Positions 27,591 through 35,776 of a DNA stretch of 64,000 bases are shown here, one piece after another. The stretch lies in NCBI GenBank assembly GCA_944321715.1, contig CALUMJ010000001.1:1-64000 (forward strand), read 5' to 3'. Source of the DNA: an uncultured Muribaculaceae bacterium. Its GTDB lineage: Bacteria; Bacteroidota; Bacteroidia; Bacteroidales; Muribaculaceae. The notes beneath the pieces were generated by a model that saw only the letters and a list, made by a program, of their open reading frames with translations, made no database searches and was not told where the DNA came from. The position numbers and the translations under genes were made by a program. Each line of letters opens with the position of its first letter. Position 1 is the first letter of the stretch.

Positions 27591-28252
27591 AACGCGCTGT
27601 CGTTTACAATTTTCCCGTCATCAATATGTATTATGCGGTCGGCACCACGGGTGAGCATCTCGTCGTGGGTGACAATTACGAAAGCCTGTTGCAACTCGTC
27701 GCGCAGTTTGAAAAACAGGCGATGCAATTCGGCCTTGTTTTCGTTATCCAAGCTCCCCGACGGCTCGTCGGCAAATACCACTGCAGGGTGATTGACAAGT
27801 GCGCGTGCCACCGCCACACGTTGCCTTTCGCCGCCCGACAATTGCTCGGGCTTATGCTCCACACGGTCGGCAAGCCCCATGAAGTCGAGCAACTCCATTG
27901 CACGGCGATGTGCCTCGCTCTGCTTGTCGCCGCCTATAAGTGCAGGAATCATCACATTTTCAAGAGCAGTGAACTCGGGAAGCAACTGGTGGAACTGAAA
28001 CACGAAACCTATGTTGCGGTTGCGGAAGTGTGCCAAGTCGCGCTCTTTCAGGCGCAACACATCTTGCCCGTCATATTTTACCATTCCGCTGTCGGGCGTG
28101 TCGAGCGTACCCAGAATTTGCAGCAATGTGGTCTTTCCGGCACCGCTACGCCCCACAATCGACACAATCTCCTTGCGCCCGATGCTGAGCGACACATCGC
28201 GCAACACGTGCAACTGGCCATAGTATTTGTTTATTCCCTTTGCTTCAATCAT
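27587..28252 (-). CDS. lolD: LolD-like ABC transporter ATP-binding protein
   Basis: A 221-residue ATPase of the LolD/MacB-type group. Walker [13 protein letters not shown] near 34-45, Q-loop [14 protein letters not shown] near 82, signature [15 protein letters not shown] near 138, Walker [13 protein letters not shown] near 158. It would drive lipoprotein release or a related mechanotransmission exporter. The LolC/E-type permease is not next to it and must be encoded elsewhere. It overlaps tcdA by eight bases upstream and the NigD-like gene by four bases downstream. Confidence 0.88.
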   Translation of the reverse strand: MIEAKGINKYYGQLHVLRDVSLSIGRKEIVSIVGRSGAGKTTLLQILGTLDTPDSGMVKYDGQDVLRLKERDLAHFRNRNIGFVFQFHQLLPEFTALENVMIPALIGGDKQSEAHRRAMELLDFMGLADRVEHKPEQLSGGERQRVAVARALVNHPAVVFADEPSGSLDNENKAELHRLFFKLRDELQQAFVIVTHDEMLTRGADRIIHIDDGKIVNDSAL

Positions 28253-28967
28253 TTGCCTGTCTTAATTTGTTTATTGCGTATGCGGCAAGCATACAACCGA
28301 AAATGCACGGCATGTAGCTCACAGTGCCATAACTCGACCGCTTGTTTGGCATCTCGTCGGTATGCGTCAGCGACGCTTCCTCTGGCAACTCACTGCTCCA
28401 CACCACTGTCAAGCCACGCGCAAACCCATCTTTGCGCAACCGAGTGCGAACCACCCGTGCAAGCCCATCGTTACGAGTCTGCGATATGTCGGCATACCCG
28501 ATTGCTGTCGGGTCGGTGCGGCCACCAGCCCCCATCGAAGAAACTATCTCGATTCCATTACCGAGGCAATACTCGATTAACGCCACTTTGGGGGCTATCG
28601 AGTCGATTGCATCAATCACAAAATCGGGCTTCTCGCCAAGCACTTGACCCACATTGTCGGGGGTAACGAACATTTTCAACGCATCTACCTGCGCATCGGG
28701 ATTGATGTCGGCAATGCGATTTCGCATCACAGCCACTTTGTCAACCCCCACGGTGGAGTGCAATGCCGGCAATTGGCGGTTGATGTTGCTCACGCTCACC
28801 GTGTCGCCATCGACAAGCGTCATGCGCCCCACGCCAGCACGGGCTACCATCTCGGCGGCATAAGCCCCCACGCCGCCCACGCCCACTATCACAACATGAA
28901 CTTTGGCAAGCGTTTCAGAGGCCTGCTGCCCCAGTAGTAGATATGTACGTTCGGCCCAGTCTTGCAT
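28245..28967 (-). CDS. tcdA: tRNA threonylcarbamoyladenosine dehydratase
   Basis: A 240-residue E1-like enzyme that cyclises t6A37 of tRNA. The nucleotide-binding loop is [20 protein letters not shown] near 25-44, then [21 protein letters not shown], and a C-terminal amphipathic end. The family member count of residues (about 240-260) matches. It leads the operon tcdA-lolD-nigD-like-DUF3467-cysS. The 5' side is a long AT-rich gap in which I cannot pin the promoter. Confidence 0.93.
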   Translation of the reverse strand: MQDWAERTYLLLGQQASETLAKVHVVIVGVGGVGAYAAEMVARAGVGRMTLVDGDTVSVSNINRQLPALHSTVGVDKVAVMRNRIADINPDAQVDALKMFVTPDNVGQVLGEKPDFVIDAIDSIAPKVALIEYCLGNGIEIVSSMGAGGRTDPTAIGYADISQTRNDGLARVVRTRLRKDGFARGLTVVWSSELPEEASLTHTDEMPNKRSSYGTVSYMPCIFGCMLAAYAINKLRQAND

Positions 28968-29355
28968 ATACTTTCACTTTCCAATCCACGAAGTTACAAA
29001 ATTTCCACGAAAATCAGAAAGCCGCAGTAAGTTAGCATCGCCGTTGGCCACAAAACAGCCTCATGATTTAGAAAATGTTTTGAATTTTTTATTCAATGAT
29101 TTGAGATGGATTTTTGAGGCGATTTTGATTATTTTTTAAATAAGTTTAGCGAGCTAAACGTTGAAAAAAATCAGCGAAAGCATCCTAAAAGACACTCAAA
29201 ACGTGAACAAAGAATTTCCAATAAAAATTTTTCTATAAAAATTTAAAATTACGTCCTCCATTCTCGCCATATTTTGGCGAAAATATTTTGTCTATTCTCA
29301 TCATTATATCTTTTAAACATATATCAAACGCTTATATACACCATTGCATCAATAT
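28968..29355. other. AT-rich intergenic region
   Basis: No credible gene. Two small hairpins are visible: GTTTAGC-GA-GCTAAAC at 29144-29159, and a TCGCCA/TGGCGA pair near 29263-29281. The promoter of the tcdA operon should be here but no full box stands out. Confidence 0.4.
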
Positions 29356-29400
29356 AAAAAAAGGACTGCCAATGTCGAAATCACTTCGAGGTTGGCAGTC
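29356..29400 (-). terminator. Rho-independent terminator of the structured RNA
   Basis: GACTGCCAA (29364-29372) pairs exactly with TTGGCAGTC (29392-29400), with CGAA/TTCG pairing inside; the minus strand continues with seven Ts. Confidence 0.85.
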
Positions 29401-29559
29401 GGCGTTTCATCAAGTTTAATGCAAATTCATCTGTGTATTATGATGTTGAGTCTGAGAAGTTGAGTGTTTTTGAATTTGCGCTTTGATGAATGCGGGTAAT
29501 ATCTTTTTTTACCAATATTCATCTTTGCTCCCACGCATTCTCTCATGCGCGGCTTAATT
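29356..29559 (-). ncRNA. Candidate structured RNA of about 204 nt with alternative pairings
   Basis: The unit has a near-perfect promoter (29566-29597, minus strand) and a terminator (29356-29400). Between them no ORF of note but several hairpins: CGCAT/ATGCG at 29534-29549; ATTCATC/GATGAAT (29517-29523 with 29485-29491) enclosing TTACC/GGTAA; and a two-part stem TTGATGAA (29483-29490) with TTCATCAA (29406-29413) plus TGAATTTGC (29471-29479) with GCAAATTCA (29421-29429). Bases 29485-29490 are claimed by two different stems, so two folds compete. I do not recognise a known RNA family. Read-through would lead toward tcdA. Confidence 0.55.
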
Positions 29560-29565
29560 TGTTGC

Positions 29566-29597
29566 CAAAAGTAGAAATAATGTGACTATTCTGCAAA
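29566..29597 (-). promoter_or_regulatory. Promoter of the structured RNA
   Basis: On the minus strand TTTG (29594-29597), 20 bases, TACTTTTG (29566-29573), a full match to the Bacteroidetes consensus. Confidence 0.65.
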
Positions 29598-29697
29598 TTT
29601 TTTCAACTATTTTATTTTTTACAAATGTATATTGACAATTTCCCCACCCCACGTCACGCAGTGAATGGCACCACATCTCCACGTCACACTGTTAGAC

Positions 29698-29780
29698 TTT
29701 GTGGCATTCCACTGTGTGTTTTTGTGGTACTTTGCTGTGTGTCTTTGTGGTACTTTGCTGTGTGTCTTTGTGACACTGCA
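29698..29780. repeat. 23-base tandem repeat, three full and one partial unit
   Basis: Units start at 29698, 29721, 29744 and 29767. The second and third are identical (TTTGTGGTACTTTGCTGTGT followed by GTC); the first differs at a few positions and the last is cut at 14 bases. The array directly abuts the stop codon of the TonB receptor gene. Confidence 0.8.
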
Positions 29781-31673
29781 CTAAAACGACACATGTACGC
29801 CGCCCATGAAGGTTGCCCGGGGCATGGGGTAGCCGTCGATGATTTCATAACACTGTGCCAGCAAGTTCTCGCCACGCACATATACCGACAACCATTTGGT
29901 AGCCATGAAATTTACCGAAGCATCCCACAACACAAATTCTTCCTGCGTCATATTGTCGAGGTCGGTATAAAGCCCCTTTATGTATTGCACACCTGTCGAA
30001 GCCTGCCAACGCCCACTGCTGAAGTTCAGACCGCCATACAACTTGTGTTGCGGCGACGCAAGCACCGGATTTTCCATGTGCAGCCAGCTATAGTTGGCTG
30101 TCACACTCCAATGGCTGTCAATCGCATAGTCGGCGGCAAGTTCCACGCCCCAGTTCTCGATGGGGCCCGAATTCTGATTGAGCATACCGCTGCCATTCGG
30201 GTTACGCATACGCATTATCAGATTGTCGCCATTGATATAGAACAGGTTCGCGCTATATGCCAAACGATTGCCCAATTGCCGTCCGCTATACGACAGCTCA
30301 TAGCTCCACAGGCTTTCAGGCTCAAGGTCGGGGTTTTGAGGCGGGAACATATACATTTCGCGTATCGTCGGATTACGGAACCCTCGGCTCGCCATTGCCT
30401 TGACTTCTGAGCTGCCAGGCAGTCGGAATGCCAATCCCGCCTGAGGAACCACTTCCCAGCCAGTGTGTGAATGATGGTCAAAACGCACCCCGGCATCGAG
30501 CGTGAGCCACGATACTATGTCTTGGCGGAAATCGGCATAAGCCGCAACCTCGTCTTGCTTCTTGTCGGCAAGGTAGCTGCGCTCGTCATTTTCGATGTTT
30601 TGATTCCATGCCTTGCCGCCAAAATGGAAATAGTCAAAACCCAACGTAAATCGGTTGCCATGGAATAGTTGCGCACTTTGATACCACGAAACGCCAAGCA
30701 TCACATCATTGCTATTGAAGCGATAATCGAGCGGTTCTTCGCCGGGTTGGTAGCCATCGTTTATCCAATGGTCGCCCCAGTTAGCAAAGAAACTCAATGC
30801 TCCCGACGAACGGTCGTAGTGGTTTTCGAGAACCATCGATGCCATGCCGCGTGTGATGCGTTGGTCATTGTCGATATACGGCTCATCTACCGCCCCCGGA
30901 TTGGTAGCATTGAAATGGGTGATGTTAACGTCGCCCCACAACTTCCACCGTTGTGAAAAATCATACCCCAACTTCACATAACCGCCCACTTGTTCAAAGC
31001 CCATATTATCGCGGTGTCCATCAGTGCGGCTATACGAAGCCGTCACCGTGCTTGAAAATTTTCCATGCTTCACTCTGTTGGCAGCTTCGGCCTTGAATGT
31101 ACCATACGACCCGCCAGCCACATCCACATCGGTGCGCACACCATCCCGGTTCATGCGGCGAGTGACGATGTTCACCACGCCACCCATTGCATTCGACCCA
31201 TAAAGCACCGATGCCGGGCCTCGAACCACTTCCACACGTTCCACCAGCATCGACTGGTAGGCATCGGCGATGGGATGCCCCATAAGCCCCATATATTGGG
31301 GGTGTCCGTCAATCAATACCAGCAGCCCAGTAGTCGGCAAGCCGCTCTGTGCAGGGCCACCGATGCCGCGCATCGACATCTGCCCGGCACCGCCTGTCGA
31401 TACACCATAGCCAAGCATACCTCGCGAGGTGGAGAAAAATCCAGGCACTTGCGTGTTAAGTACCGGCAGAATCGACGATTGGTGCTGCGCCTCAACCTCG
31501 GCGCGCCCTACAACCGAAACAGTCATTGGCAGGTGGCGTATGTCGGTTTCGTTGCGTGTGCCAGTTACAACCACATCGTTCATCACCACGTTGCGCACAG
31601 AGTCGTTCTGCGCATTGCCAGCAGCTGCCACCATTATGCAGGCAGCCGCCAGTAATCCTTTTATCGTTGACAT
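29781..31673 (-). CDS. TonB-dependent outer-membrane receptor
   Basis: A 630-residue receptor: signal peptide (1-21, GLLAAACIMVAAAGNA), TonB box and plug start VVMNDVVVTGTRNETDIRHLP, plug motifs STGGAGQMSMRGIGG and VVRGPASVLYGSNAMGGVVNIVT, then a 22-strand barrel ending ATFMGGVHVSF with terminal Phe. It lacks the N-terminal carboxypeptidase-like domain of SusC proteins and has no SusD partner, which points to a metal chelate, siderophore or cofactor rather than a glycan. It ends in a TAG stop, which shows TAG is a working terminator in this genome. No Fur-type or cobalamin-riboswitch sequence is evident in the 125 bases upstream. Confidence 0.92.
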   Translation of the reverse strand: MSTIKGLLAAACIMVAAAGNAQNDSVRNVVMNDVVVTGTRNETDIRHLPMTVSVVGRAEVEAQHQSSILPVLNTQVPGFFSTSRGMLGYGVSTGGAGQMSMRGIGGPAQSGLPTTGLLVLIDGHPQYMGLMGHPIADAYQSMLVERVEVVRGPASVLYGSNAMGGVVNIVTRRMNRDGVRTDVDVAGGSYGTFKAEAANRVKHGKFSSTVTASYSRTDGHRDNMGFEQVGGYVKLGYDFSQRWKLWGDVNITHFNATNPGAVDEPYIDNDQRITRGMASMVLENHYDRSSGALSFFANWGDHWINDGYQPGEEPLDYRFNSNDVMLGVSWYQSAQLFHGNRFTLGFDYFHFGGKAWNQNIENDERSYLADKKQDEVAAYADFRQDIVSWLTLDAGVRFDHHSHTGWEVVPQAGLAFRLPGSSEVKAMASRGFRNPTIREMYMFPPQNPDLEPESLWSYELSYSGRQLGNRLAYSANLFYINGDNLIMRMRNPNGSGMLNQNSGPIENWGVELAADYAIDSHWSVTANYSWLHMENPVLASPQHKLYGGLNFSSGRWQASTGVQYIKGLYTDLDNMTQEEFVLWDASVNFMATKWLSVYVRGENLLAQCYEIIDGYPMPRATFMGGVHVSF

Positions 31674-31798
31674 TCCTTTTCTGTTGATTTATTGTGCAAA
31701 ATTATTCATACACCGGCAATAGCCAAGTATATAAATTACAGCCCTTGTTACCGATTTTACTGAATAGCACTGCGAATTAATGACAAACACAATATATT

Positions 31799-32638
31799 TT
31801 ACACTTTCTGGCGCGGGAAAGCGTCGATGAAACTGCCCGGCGTGATATTCACCACTTCTATGCCGCGGTGACGTGCATATCGGGCAATGGTGAAATAAGA
31901 CTTGAACGCCACATAGAAGCTATACATGATGGTGTGCAACGGGTAGTGCATATATTCGGTGCGGCTGCGCTGCACTTCTCGGTCATCTTCCTTGTAGAAA
32001 TGCGGTTGCACCGACACCACATTGTTGTCATCATCGACCGACAAGGTGCGAGTCCACGTGTGGTCGGCACCTGCGAGGTAAATCTGCTTGTAGCCCATGC
32101 CTATGGCGGCCATGATTGACGGTATAAGCACATTGCGCGGACGCGGCATCCCCAATGCACTGCCATACAGCACGTTTTCAACCGCCTCAAACCCCTCGAC
32201 AGGCGTGGCATTGTATCTTGCCACAGTGAGGTTGCCATTGGTGCACAATGGTGGCATAGCAGCACGCGAGGGAACGAACAAGGTCATTTCCCAATCGACA
32301 CCAGCAATCGCTTCCCACATCTTGGCCACATTGGGCTGGTCGAGTGCGTTGAAAAAATGCGGGTCGGCAAGCAAGTAATAATTGGGGCGCAATTGATTGA
32401 ACAATGGTGTGCCGGCGGCAAAATTCACGGCCAGCAAGTCGTGTGCGGCAAGGAAATCTCGGGCTGTTGCCACAGTGTCGTTAAGCGACGGGCCGTTGCC
32501 AAGTATTACTATGCCACGCTGGCGCCGTTCGCCTATGTCGGGCCACTTGATACCCCATTTCGACATCAGCACAACTTTCACCACGCTCAACAGCGATTGC
32601 CACAACCGGGCAAAAAAATCATTAACCTTATCCATCAT
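31799..32638 (-). CDS. DUF115/MptE-like protein
   Basis: A 279-residue protein with an N-terminal hydrophobic/amphipathic stretch (FFARLWQSLLSVVKVVLM) and then the Rossmann-like start GIVILGNGPSLNDTV near 42-56, LAVNFAAGTPLFNQLRPNYYLLADPHFF near 70, and IYLAGADHTWTRTLSV near 190. The GNGPSL motif is shared by the MptE-like/DUF115 family and by some CST-I-like sialyltransferases. I favour the DUF115 side; the substrate is unknown, and a glycan-modifying function is possible. It stands alone, 125 bases upstream of the TonB receptor on the same strand. Confidence 0.65.
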   Translation of the reverse strand: MMDKVNDFFARLWQSLLSVVKVVLMSKWGIKWPDIGERRQRGIVILGNGPSLNDTVATARDFLAAHDLLAVNFAAGTPLFNQLRPNYYLLADPHFFNALDQPNVAKMWEAIAGVDWEMTLFVPSRAAMPPLCTNGNLTVARYNATPVEGFEAVENVLYGSALGMPRPRNVLIPSIMAAIGMGYKQIYLAGADHTWTRTLSVDDDNNVVSVQPHFYKEDDREVQRSRTEYMHYPLHTIMYSFYVAFKSYFTIARYARHRGIEVVNITPGSFIDAFPRQKV

Positions 32639-32673
32639 TCAAACAATAGTTACAAACGGCATTTTATATAAAA

Positions 32674-32709
32674 AATGGGGGATAAATGCCACATGGCATA
32701 TCCCCCATT
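32674..32709 (-). terminator. Terminator of the rubredoxin gene
   Basis: AATGGGGGAT pairs with ATCCCCCATT, and ATGCCA with TGGCAT inside, with one extra A. The minus strand continues TTTTTATATAAAA. Confidence 0.85.
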
Positions 32710-32733
32710 GCGTTATGTTCGAGAGTGCAAGTA

Positions 32734-32895
32734 TTATTCCTGCACTTCAAATTGGTCTTTTCCTACACCACACAATGGGCATACCCAATCTTCGGGGACA
32801 TCGGCCCATGCAGTGCCTGGAGCTACGTTGTTGTCGGGGTCGCCAACTTCAGGGTCATAAACATAACCGCATACTACGCATACATATTTTTCCAT
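32734..32895 (-). CDS. Rubredoxin
   Basis: A 53-residue iron protein below the usual ORF length cut-off: start [20 protein letters not shown], then the middle block [20 protein letters not shown], end KDQFEVQE. The two CxxCG knuckles (Cys6/Cys9 and Cys39/Cys42) bind a single iron atom, and the aromatic core residues are in place. Rubredoxins carry electrons to peroxide- or superoxide-reducing enzymes in anaerobes. No rubrerythrin or superoxide reductase lies beside it. It has its own terminator and lies directly before the restriction-modification insertion. Confidence 0.97.
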   Translation of the reverse strand: MEKYVCVVCGYVYDPEVGDPDNNVAPGTAWADVPEDWVCPLCGVGKDQFEVQE

Positions 32896-32992
32896 AATAG
32901 TCTTTTTTTAGTTGCATTTCTAAATTTATCAAACTCCACTCAACCAGCCACAGCTAATTAAGCAATGCAAATATAAACATTGCCGCCGCCAA

Positions 32993-33823
32993 ATGCAAAA
33001 AATCACAGCTACAAAATCACAAAAAATGTTGTTCCCCCGGAAGATAAACATTTTTGTTGATTTGTTCTGCGGGGGTGGCGATGTGTCAATCAACACACGT
33101 GCAAGCCATATTTATGCAAATGATATTAATTACCATGTCATAGATATAATGAAAACAATTCAGTCTATGCCTATAACAGAAGTCCTTAAATATATCGATG
33201 ATACTATAAGGCGGTGGAATTTGAGCAAAGATTCCAAGGAAAATTATTTGCATTTCAGAGATTACTATAATAGTAGCAATCGCAATCCGCTTGACCTGTA
33301 CGTGCTGATGTGTTACAGCTTTAATTTCCAATTCCGCTTTAATTCAAAGCATGAGTTCAACAATCCATTTGGCCAGAACCGCAGCCATTTTTCGGCAAAC
33401 ATGCGTTCCAACCTTGTAGCATTCAGCCAGCAGATTAAGGATATAGTTTTTTCATCACTCGATTTCAGGGAATTCGATTTCAGCTTCTTGAAAAATGGCG
33501 ACATGGTGTATGCCGACCCTCCATATTTGCTCTCTTGTGGTTCGTACAACGATGGCAAGCGTGGATTTCGTGGCTGGACTGTCGATGACGACTTAAAATT
33601 AATGGAAATCCTGCAACGTCTGCATGAACGCGGCGTTCATTTCGCCTTGTCTAACGTGGTGGAACACAAGGGCTCGCGGCACCATTTTTTAGAAAACTGG
33701 GTTGAACGCAACCGCTTTGTCATGCACGACATTGGTGTGGATTATAATAATTGTAATTATCAGAACAAGAATAAAAATGCGGTGACCCGCGAAGTCGTTG
33801 TAACAAATTATCTTGAAACATGA
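32993..33823 (+). CDS. D12-class adenine-N6 DNA methyltransferase, N-terminally truncated
   Basis: A 276-residue methylase of the Dam/D12 class. Motif I is VDLFCGGGDVSINTRASHIYANDI near 22-45 and motif IV is the catalytic DPPY in GDMVYADPPYLLS near 177. The first 12 residues, MQKITATKSQKM, come from the 31-base direct repeat, and the class-typical N-terminal S-adenosylmethionine motif of the NYTGNK or KWAGGK kind is missing. FokI methylases are two-domain proteins of about 650 residues; this is only one domain. I infer a deletion that removed one domain and the head of the other, so activity is doubtful. An ATG at 33026 is an alternative start. Its stop overlaps the endonuclease start (ATGA). 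Confidence 0.8.
   Translation: MQKITATKSQKMLFPRKINIFVDLFCGGGDVSINTRASHIYANDINYHVIDIMKTIQSMPITEVLKYIDDTIRRWNLSKDSKENYLHFRDYYNSSNRNPLDLYVLMCYSFNFQFRFNSKHEFNNPFGQNRSHFSANMRSNLVAFSQQIKDIVFSSLDFREFDFSFLKNGDMVYADPPYLLSCGSYNDGKRGFRGWTVDDDLKLMEILQRLHERGVHFALSNVVEHKGSRHHFLENWVERNRFVMHDIGVDYNNCNYQNKNKNAVTREVVVTNYLET
32998..33028. repeat. 31-base direct repeat, left copy
   Basis: Identical over 31 bases to 35689-35719 (core TCACAGCTACAAAATCAC flanked by A runs, ending ATG). It lies within the first 12 codons of the methylase ORF. Confidence 0.9.
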
Positions 33824-34101
33824 AAATGAAGCGTACTTTTGGTTGGATTCAAAATCCGGCAAATTCACTGACTTTGCAACGTGTGGTTGCAATATTCGAG
33901 CCACGAAGCAAGGTTGTCGACTGGTTGCTTAATGAGCGCCTGCCGATGCTCCAGCATAACGGATTGCTTCATGATTTGGATAAATGGAAGAAATATGCGG
34001 CAATGATACGTTCGGGTGGGCCTATGCAATATTCCATATTAAAAGGGAAAGGGTGCGGAACAGGCAAAAGAGCTGCTGCTAAATGCTCGGGAATTGTGTA
34101 G
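33820..34101 (+). pseudogene. N-terminal fragment of a FokI-like endonuclease, ended by in-frame TAG
   Basis: 93 residues, starting MKMKRTFGWIQNPANSLTLQ, which aligns with the FokI start (RTFGWVQNPGKFENLKRVVQ). The stop TAG at 34099-34101 is in the same frame as the 34105 ORF, and the residues around it, KCSGIV then AVVDAQ, line up with CDAIIQATIADQ of FokI, where the TAG falls on a glutamine. So the lesion is a CAG-to-TAG change. The start overlaps the methylase stop by four bases, keeping the R gene translationally coupled to M. Confidence 0.85.
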
Positions 34102-34104
34102 GCC

Positions 34105-35508
34105 GTGGTGGATGCGCAGAAGAAAGTCGAGATAGAAGTCGATGGAGCAAAAGTCGTTGTACATAAACCATACACCGATGACTGGACAGCCGACGGTTAT
34201 TTGCGATGGGGCATTTCAATTGGGTTTATTGAATATAATGCTGCTGAAGATACTTGCCAGATTAGCAAGTTGGGCAAGCAATTTATAAGTTCCTCGGGGG
34301 CAGAATTTAATGAAATACTCGGGCAAGCCTATTTGTCTTACCCTCCTGTGTGCCGTATCTTGCAATTGTTATCGAATGGTGAACATTTAACAAAATTTAA
34401 GCTGGGACGAAACCTCGGGTTCTCTTTCGAGGCTGGATTTACGTCATTTCCGCAGAATATATGGGCGCAAGCCTATCAAGAGCATCCCGAAGAACGGACG
34501 ACAATAAGAAACAACTATGAAGGCTCGTCGGATAAATATGCTCGTATGATTTGCTCGTGGCTGAACGAAATCGGGTGGGTCAATATTGCCGAAAAACAGG
34601 TAACTGAACTGTATGGCGGGAAAAGTTATTCATGCACTATTGCGCAGTCTTACACGATTACGGCATTAGGAAAGACCAATTATAAACGAGCTACAGGCAA
34701 AAGCAGTAGCGCAAGGATTCCTAAGTTGGTTTTCATGGGTATGTTATCGACAAAACCCACCGATAAGGATTACTTGAGGTTGCGCAGAGCATTGATTATC
34801 AAATACACAGAAAATGCTTACCGAAGCCTTGATGAAATAAAAGAGCATCTCAAATCTAATGGATTGGACGAAAACACCGATACGATTAGGGATGATTTGC
34901 AAGGATTGGTTAACATAGGACTCAATTATTCCATTAAGTCGGGATGCTATAAACTTGTAGATGAGATTTGTGGCTTGGATATAAATTCTCACGACAAGTA
35001 TGCCAAAGGAGATGCTTCTTGCATAAAAGAAAGACTCAGGTCGCAATTGAAAACAATCAACCCCAAATACCTCATTCTTGTTGATTTGTCGATGGATGGA
35101 AAGGCCAATCTTGAATTTGAGATTCAAACATTGGATTTATTGACCAATGAATTGGATTTCAATGGCTGCCATCTTGGTGGTTCACGCCGCCCCGATGGTA
35201 TAATCTATCATTCGGCAAATGGCTTGATTATCGACAATAAAGCATATTCCAAGGGGTATGCTTTGCCTCGCCACCAAGTGGATGAAATGGTACGCTATTT
35301 GGAAGAAAACAACAAACGCGACAAGGCGATTAATCCTAACGAGTGGTGGGCTGAATTTGGCGAGGCTGTGCAATATTTCAATTTTGCCTTTATCTCGTCA
35401 TTCTTTACTGGTCAATTTTTATCACGGTTGCAAGAAATAAAGAACCGGACTGGTATTGATGGGGCTGTCTTGGATGTTGAAAACTTGTTGCTGTTGCCGA
35501 AGCGTTGA
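34105..35508 (+). CDS. FokI-like type IIS restriction endonuclease, C-terminal part
   Basis: 467 residues that match FokI from its DNA-recognition domain to near its end: DDWTADGYLRWGISIGFIEY, HLTKFKLGRNLGFSFEAGFT, EGSSDKYARMICSWL, and the nuclease domain LGGSRRPDGIIY with Asp364, Asp377 and Lys379 as the PD...DxK site, then KAYSKGYALPRHQVDEM and NPNEWW. The GTG at 34105 follows an in-frame TAG (34099-34101). The C-terminal 30 residues of FokI reappear in another frame (35496-35588: AEALKRGQLSYNDFFHLF and further), so a one-base loss near 35495 has cut the end off. With two lesions the gene is best read as a pseudogene, though the catalytic core is complete. Recognition of a FokI-like site is inference. 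Confidence 0.88.
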   Translation: MVDAQKKVEIEVDGAKVVVHKPYTDDWTADGYLRWGISIGFIEYNAAEDTCQISKLGKQFISSSGAEFNEILGQAYLSYPPVCRILQLLSNGEHLTKFKLGRNLGFSFEAGFTSFPQNIWAQAYQEHPEERTTIRNNYEGSSDKYARMICSWLNEIGWVNIAEKQVTELYGGKSYSCTIAQSYTITALGKTNYKRATGKSSSARIPKLVFMGMLSTKPTDKDYLRLRRALIIKYTENAYRSLDEIKEHLKSNGLDENTDTIRDDLQGLVNIGLNYSIKSGCYKLVDEICGLDINSHDKYAKGDASCIKERLRSQLKTINPKYLILVDLSMDGKANLEFEIQTLDLLTNELDFNGCHLGGSRRPDGIIYHSANGLIIDNKAYSKGYALPRHQVDEMVRYLEENNKRDKAINPNEWWAEFGEAVQYFNFAFISSFFTGQFLSRLQEIKNRTGIDGAVLDVENLLLLPKR

Positions 35509-35688
35509 AACGAGGCCAACTGTCATACAACGATTTCTTCCACTTGTTTGACAACAACAATAATATTGCATTCAAACTTGGCGATTAAGCAAGTGAATTT
35601 CTGCCGTCAGAAATTATAATGTCGCTGAAAAGCTCTTTTTTATTCTCATTGCGGCCAAATGGCTGATGGGGGATTACGTCATAATTAC

Positions 35689-35719
35689 AAAAATCACAGC
35701 TACAAAATCACAAAAAATG
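35689..35719. repeat. 31-base direct repeat, right copy
   Basis: Same 31 bases as 32998-33028, here intergenic and 57 bases before the Nramp gene; it marks the right edge of the R-M block. Confidence 0.9.
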
Positions 35720-35776
35720 GGGAGTGGGAAAACCGAAACTATTTAGTAATTTTACCAATCAATCTAAAAACAACAA

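Larger units (their letters stand above)
32998..35719. mobile_element. FokI-type restriction-modification cassette between 31-base direct repeats
   Basis: A 2.7-kb block with a DNA methylase and a broken FokI-like endonuclease lies exactly between two identical 31-base direct repeats, one of which forms the start of the methylase ORF. The block is visibly more AT-rich than its neighbours. No transposase or integrase is present. Insertion of R-M genes with long target duplications is a known pattern, described in Helicobacter. The two flanking genes (rubredoxin, Nramp) belong to the host. Confidence 0.65.

Noticed and set aside
29698..29780. A CRISPR array
   Set aside because: The units are contiguous without spacers, only 23 bases long, and no cas genes are near. 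It is a simple tandem repeat.
29625..30410. Plus-strand 261-codon ORF over the tandem repeat and TonB gene end
   Set aside because: Its first part is translated tandem repeat and the rest is antisense to the TonB receptor.
31674..31798. A cobalamin riboswitch before the TonB receptor
   Set aside because: The leader is only about 125 bases and lacks the conserved cobalamin-box core.
123..35508. TAG recoded to glutamine throughout the genome
   Set aside because: TAG ends several intact genes at natural C-termini: the TonB receptor (29781, after the terminal Phe), AraC (38209), EamA transporter (40093) and TolC-like gene (43961). So TAG is an ordinary stop here.
32998..35719. An insertion sequence carrying the R-M genes
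   Set aside because: No transposase ORF and no inverted terminal repeats; only direct repeats are seen.
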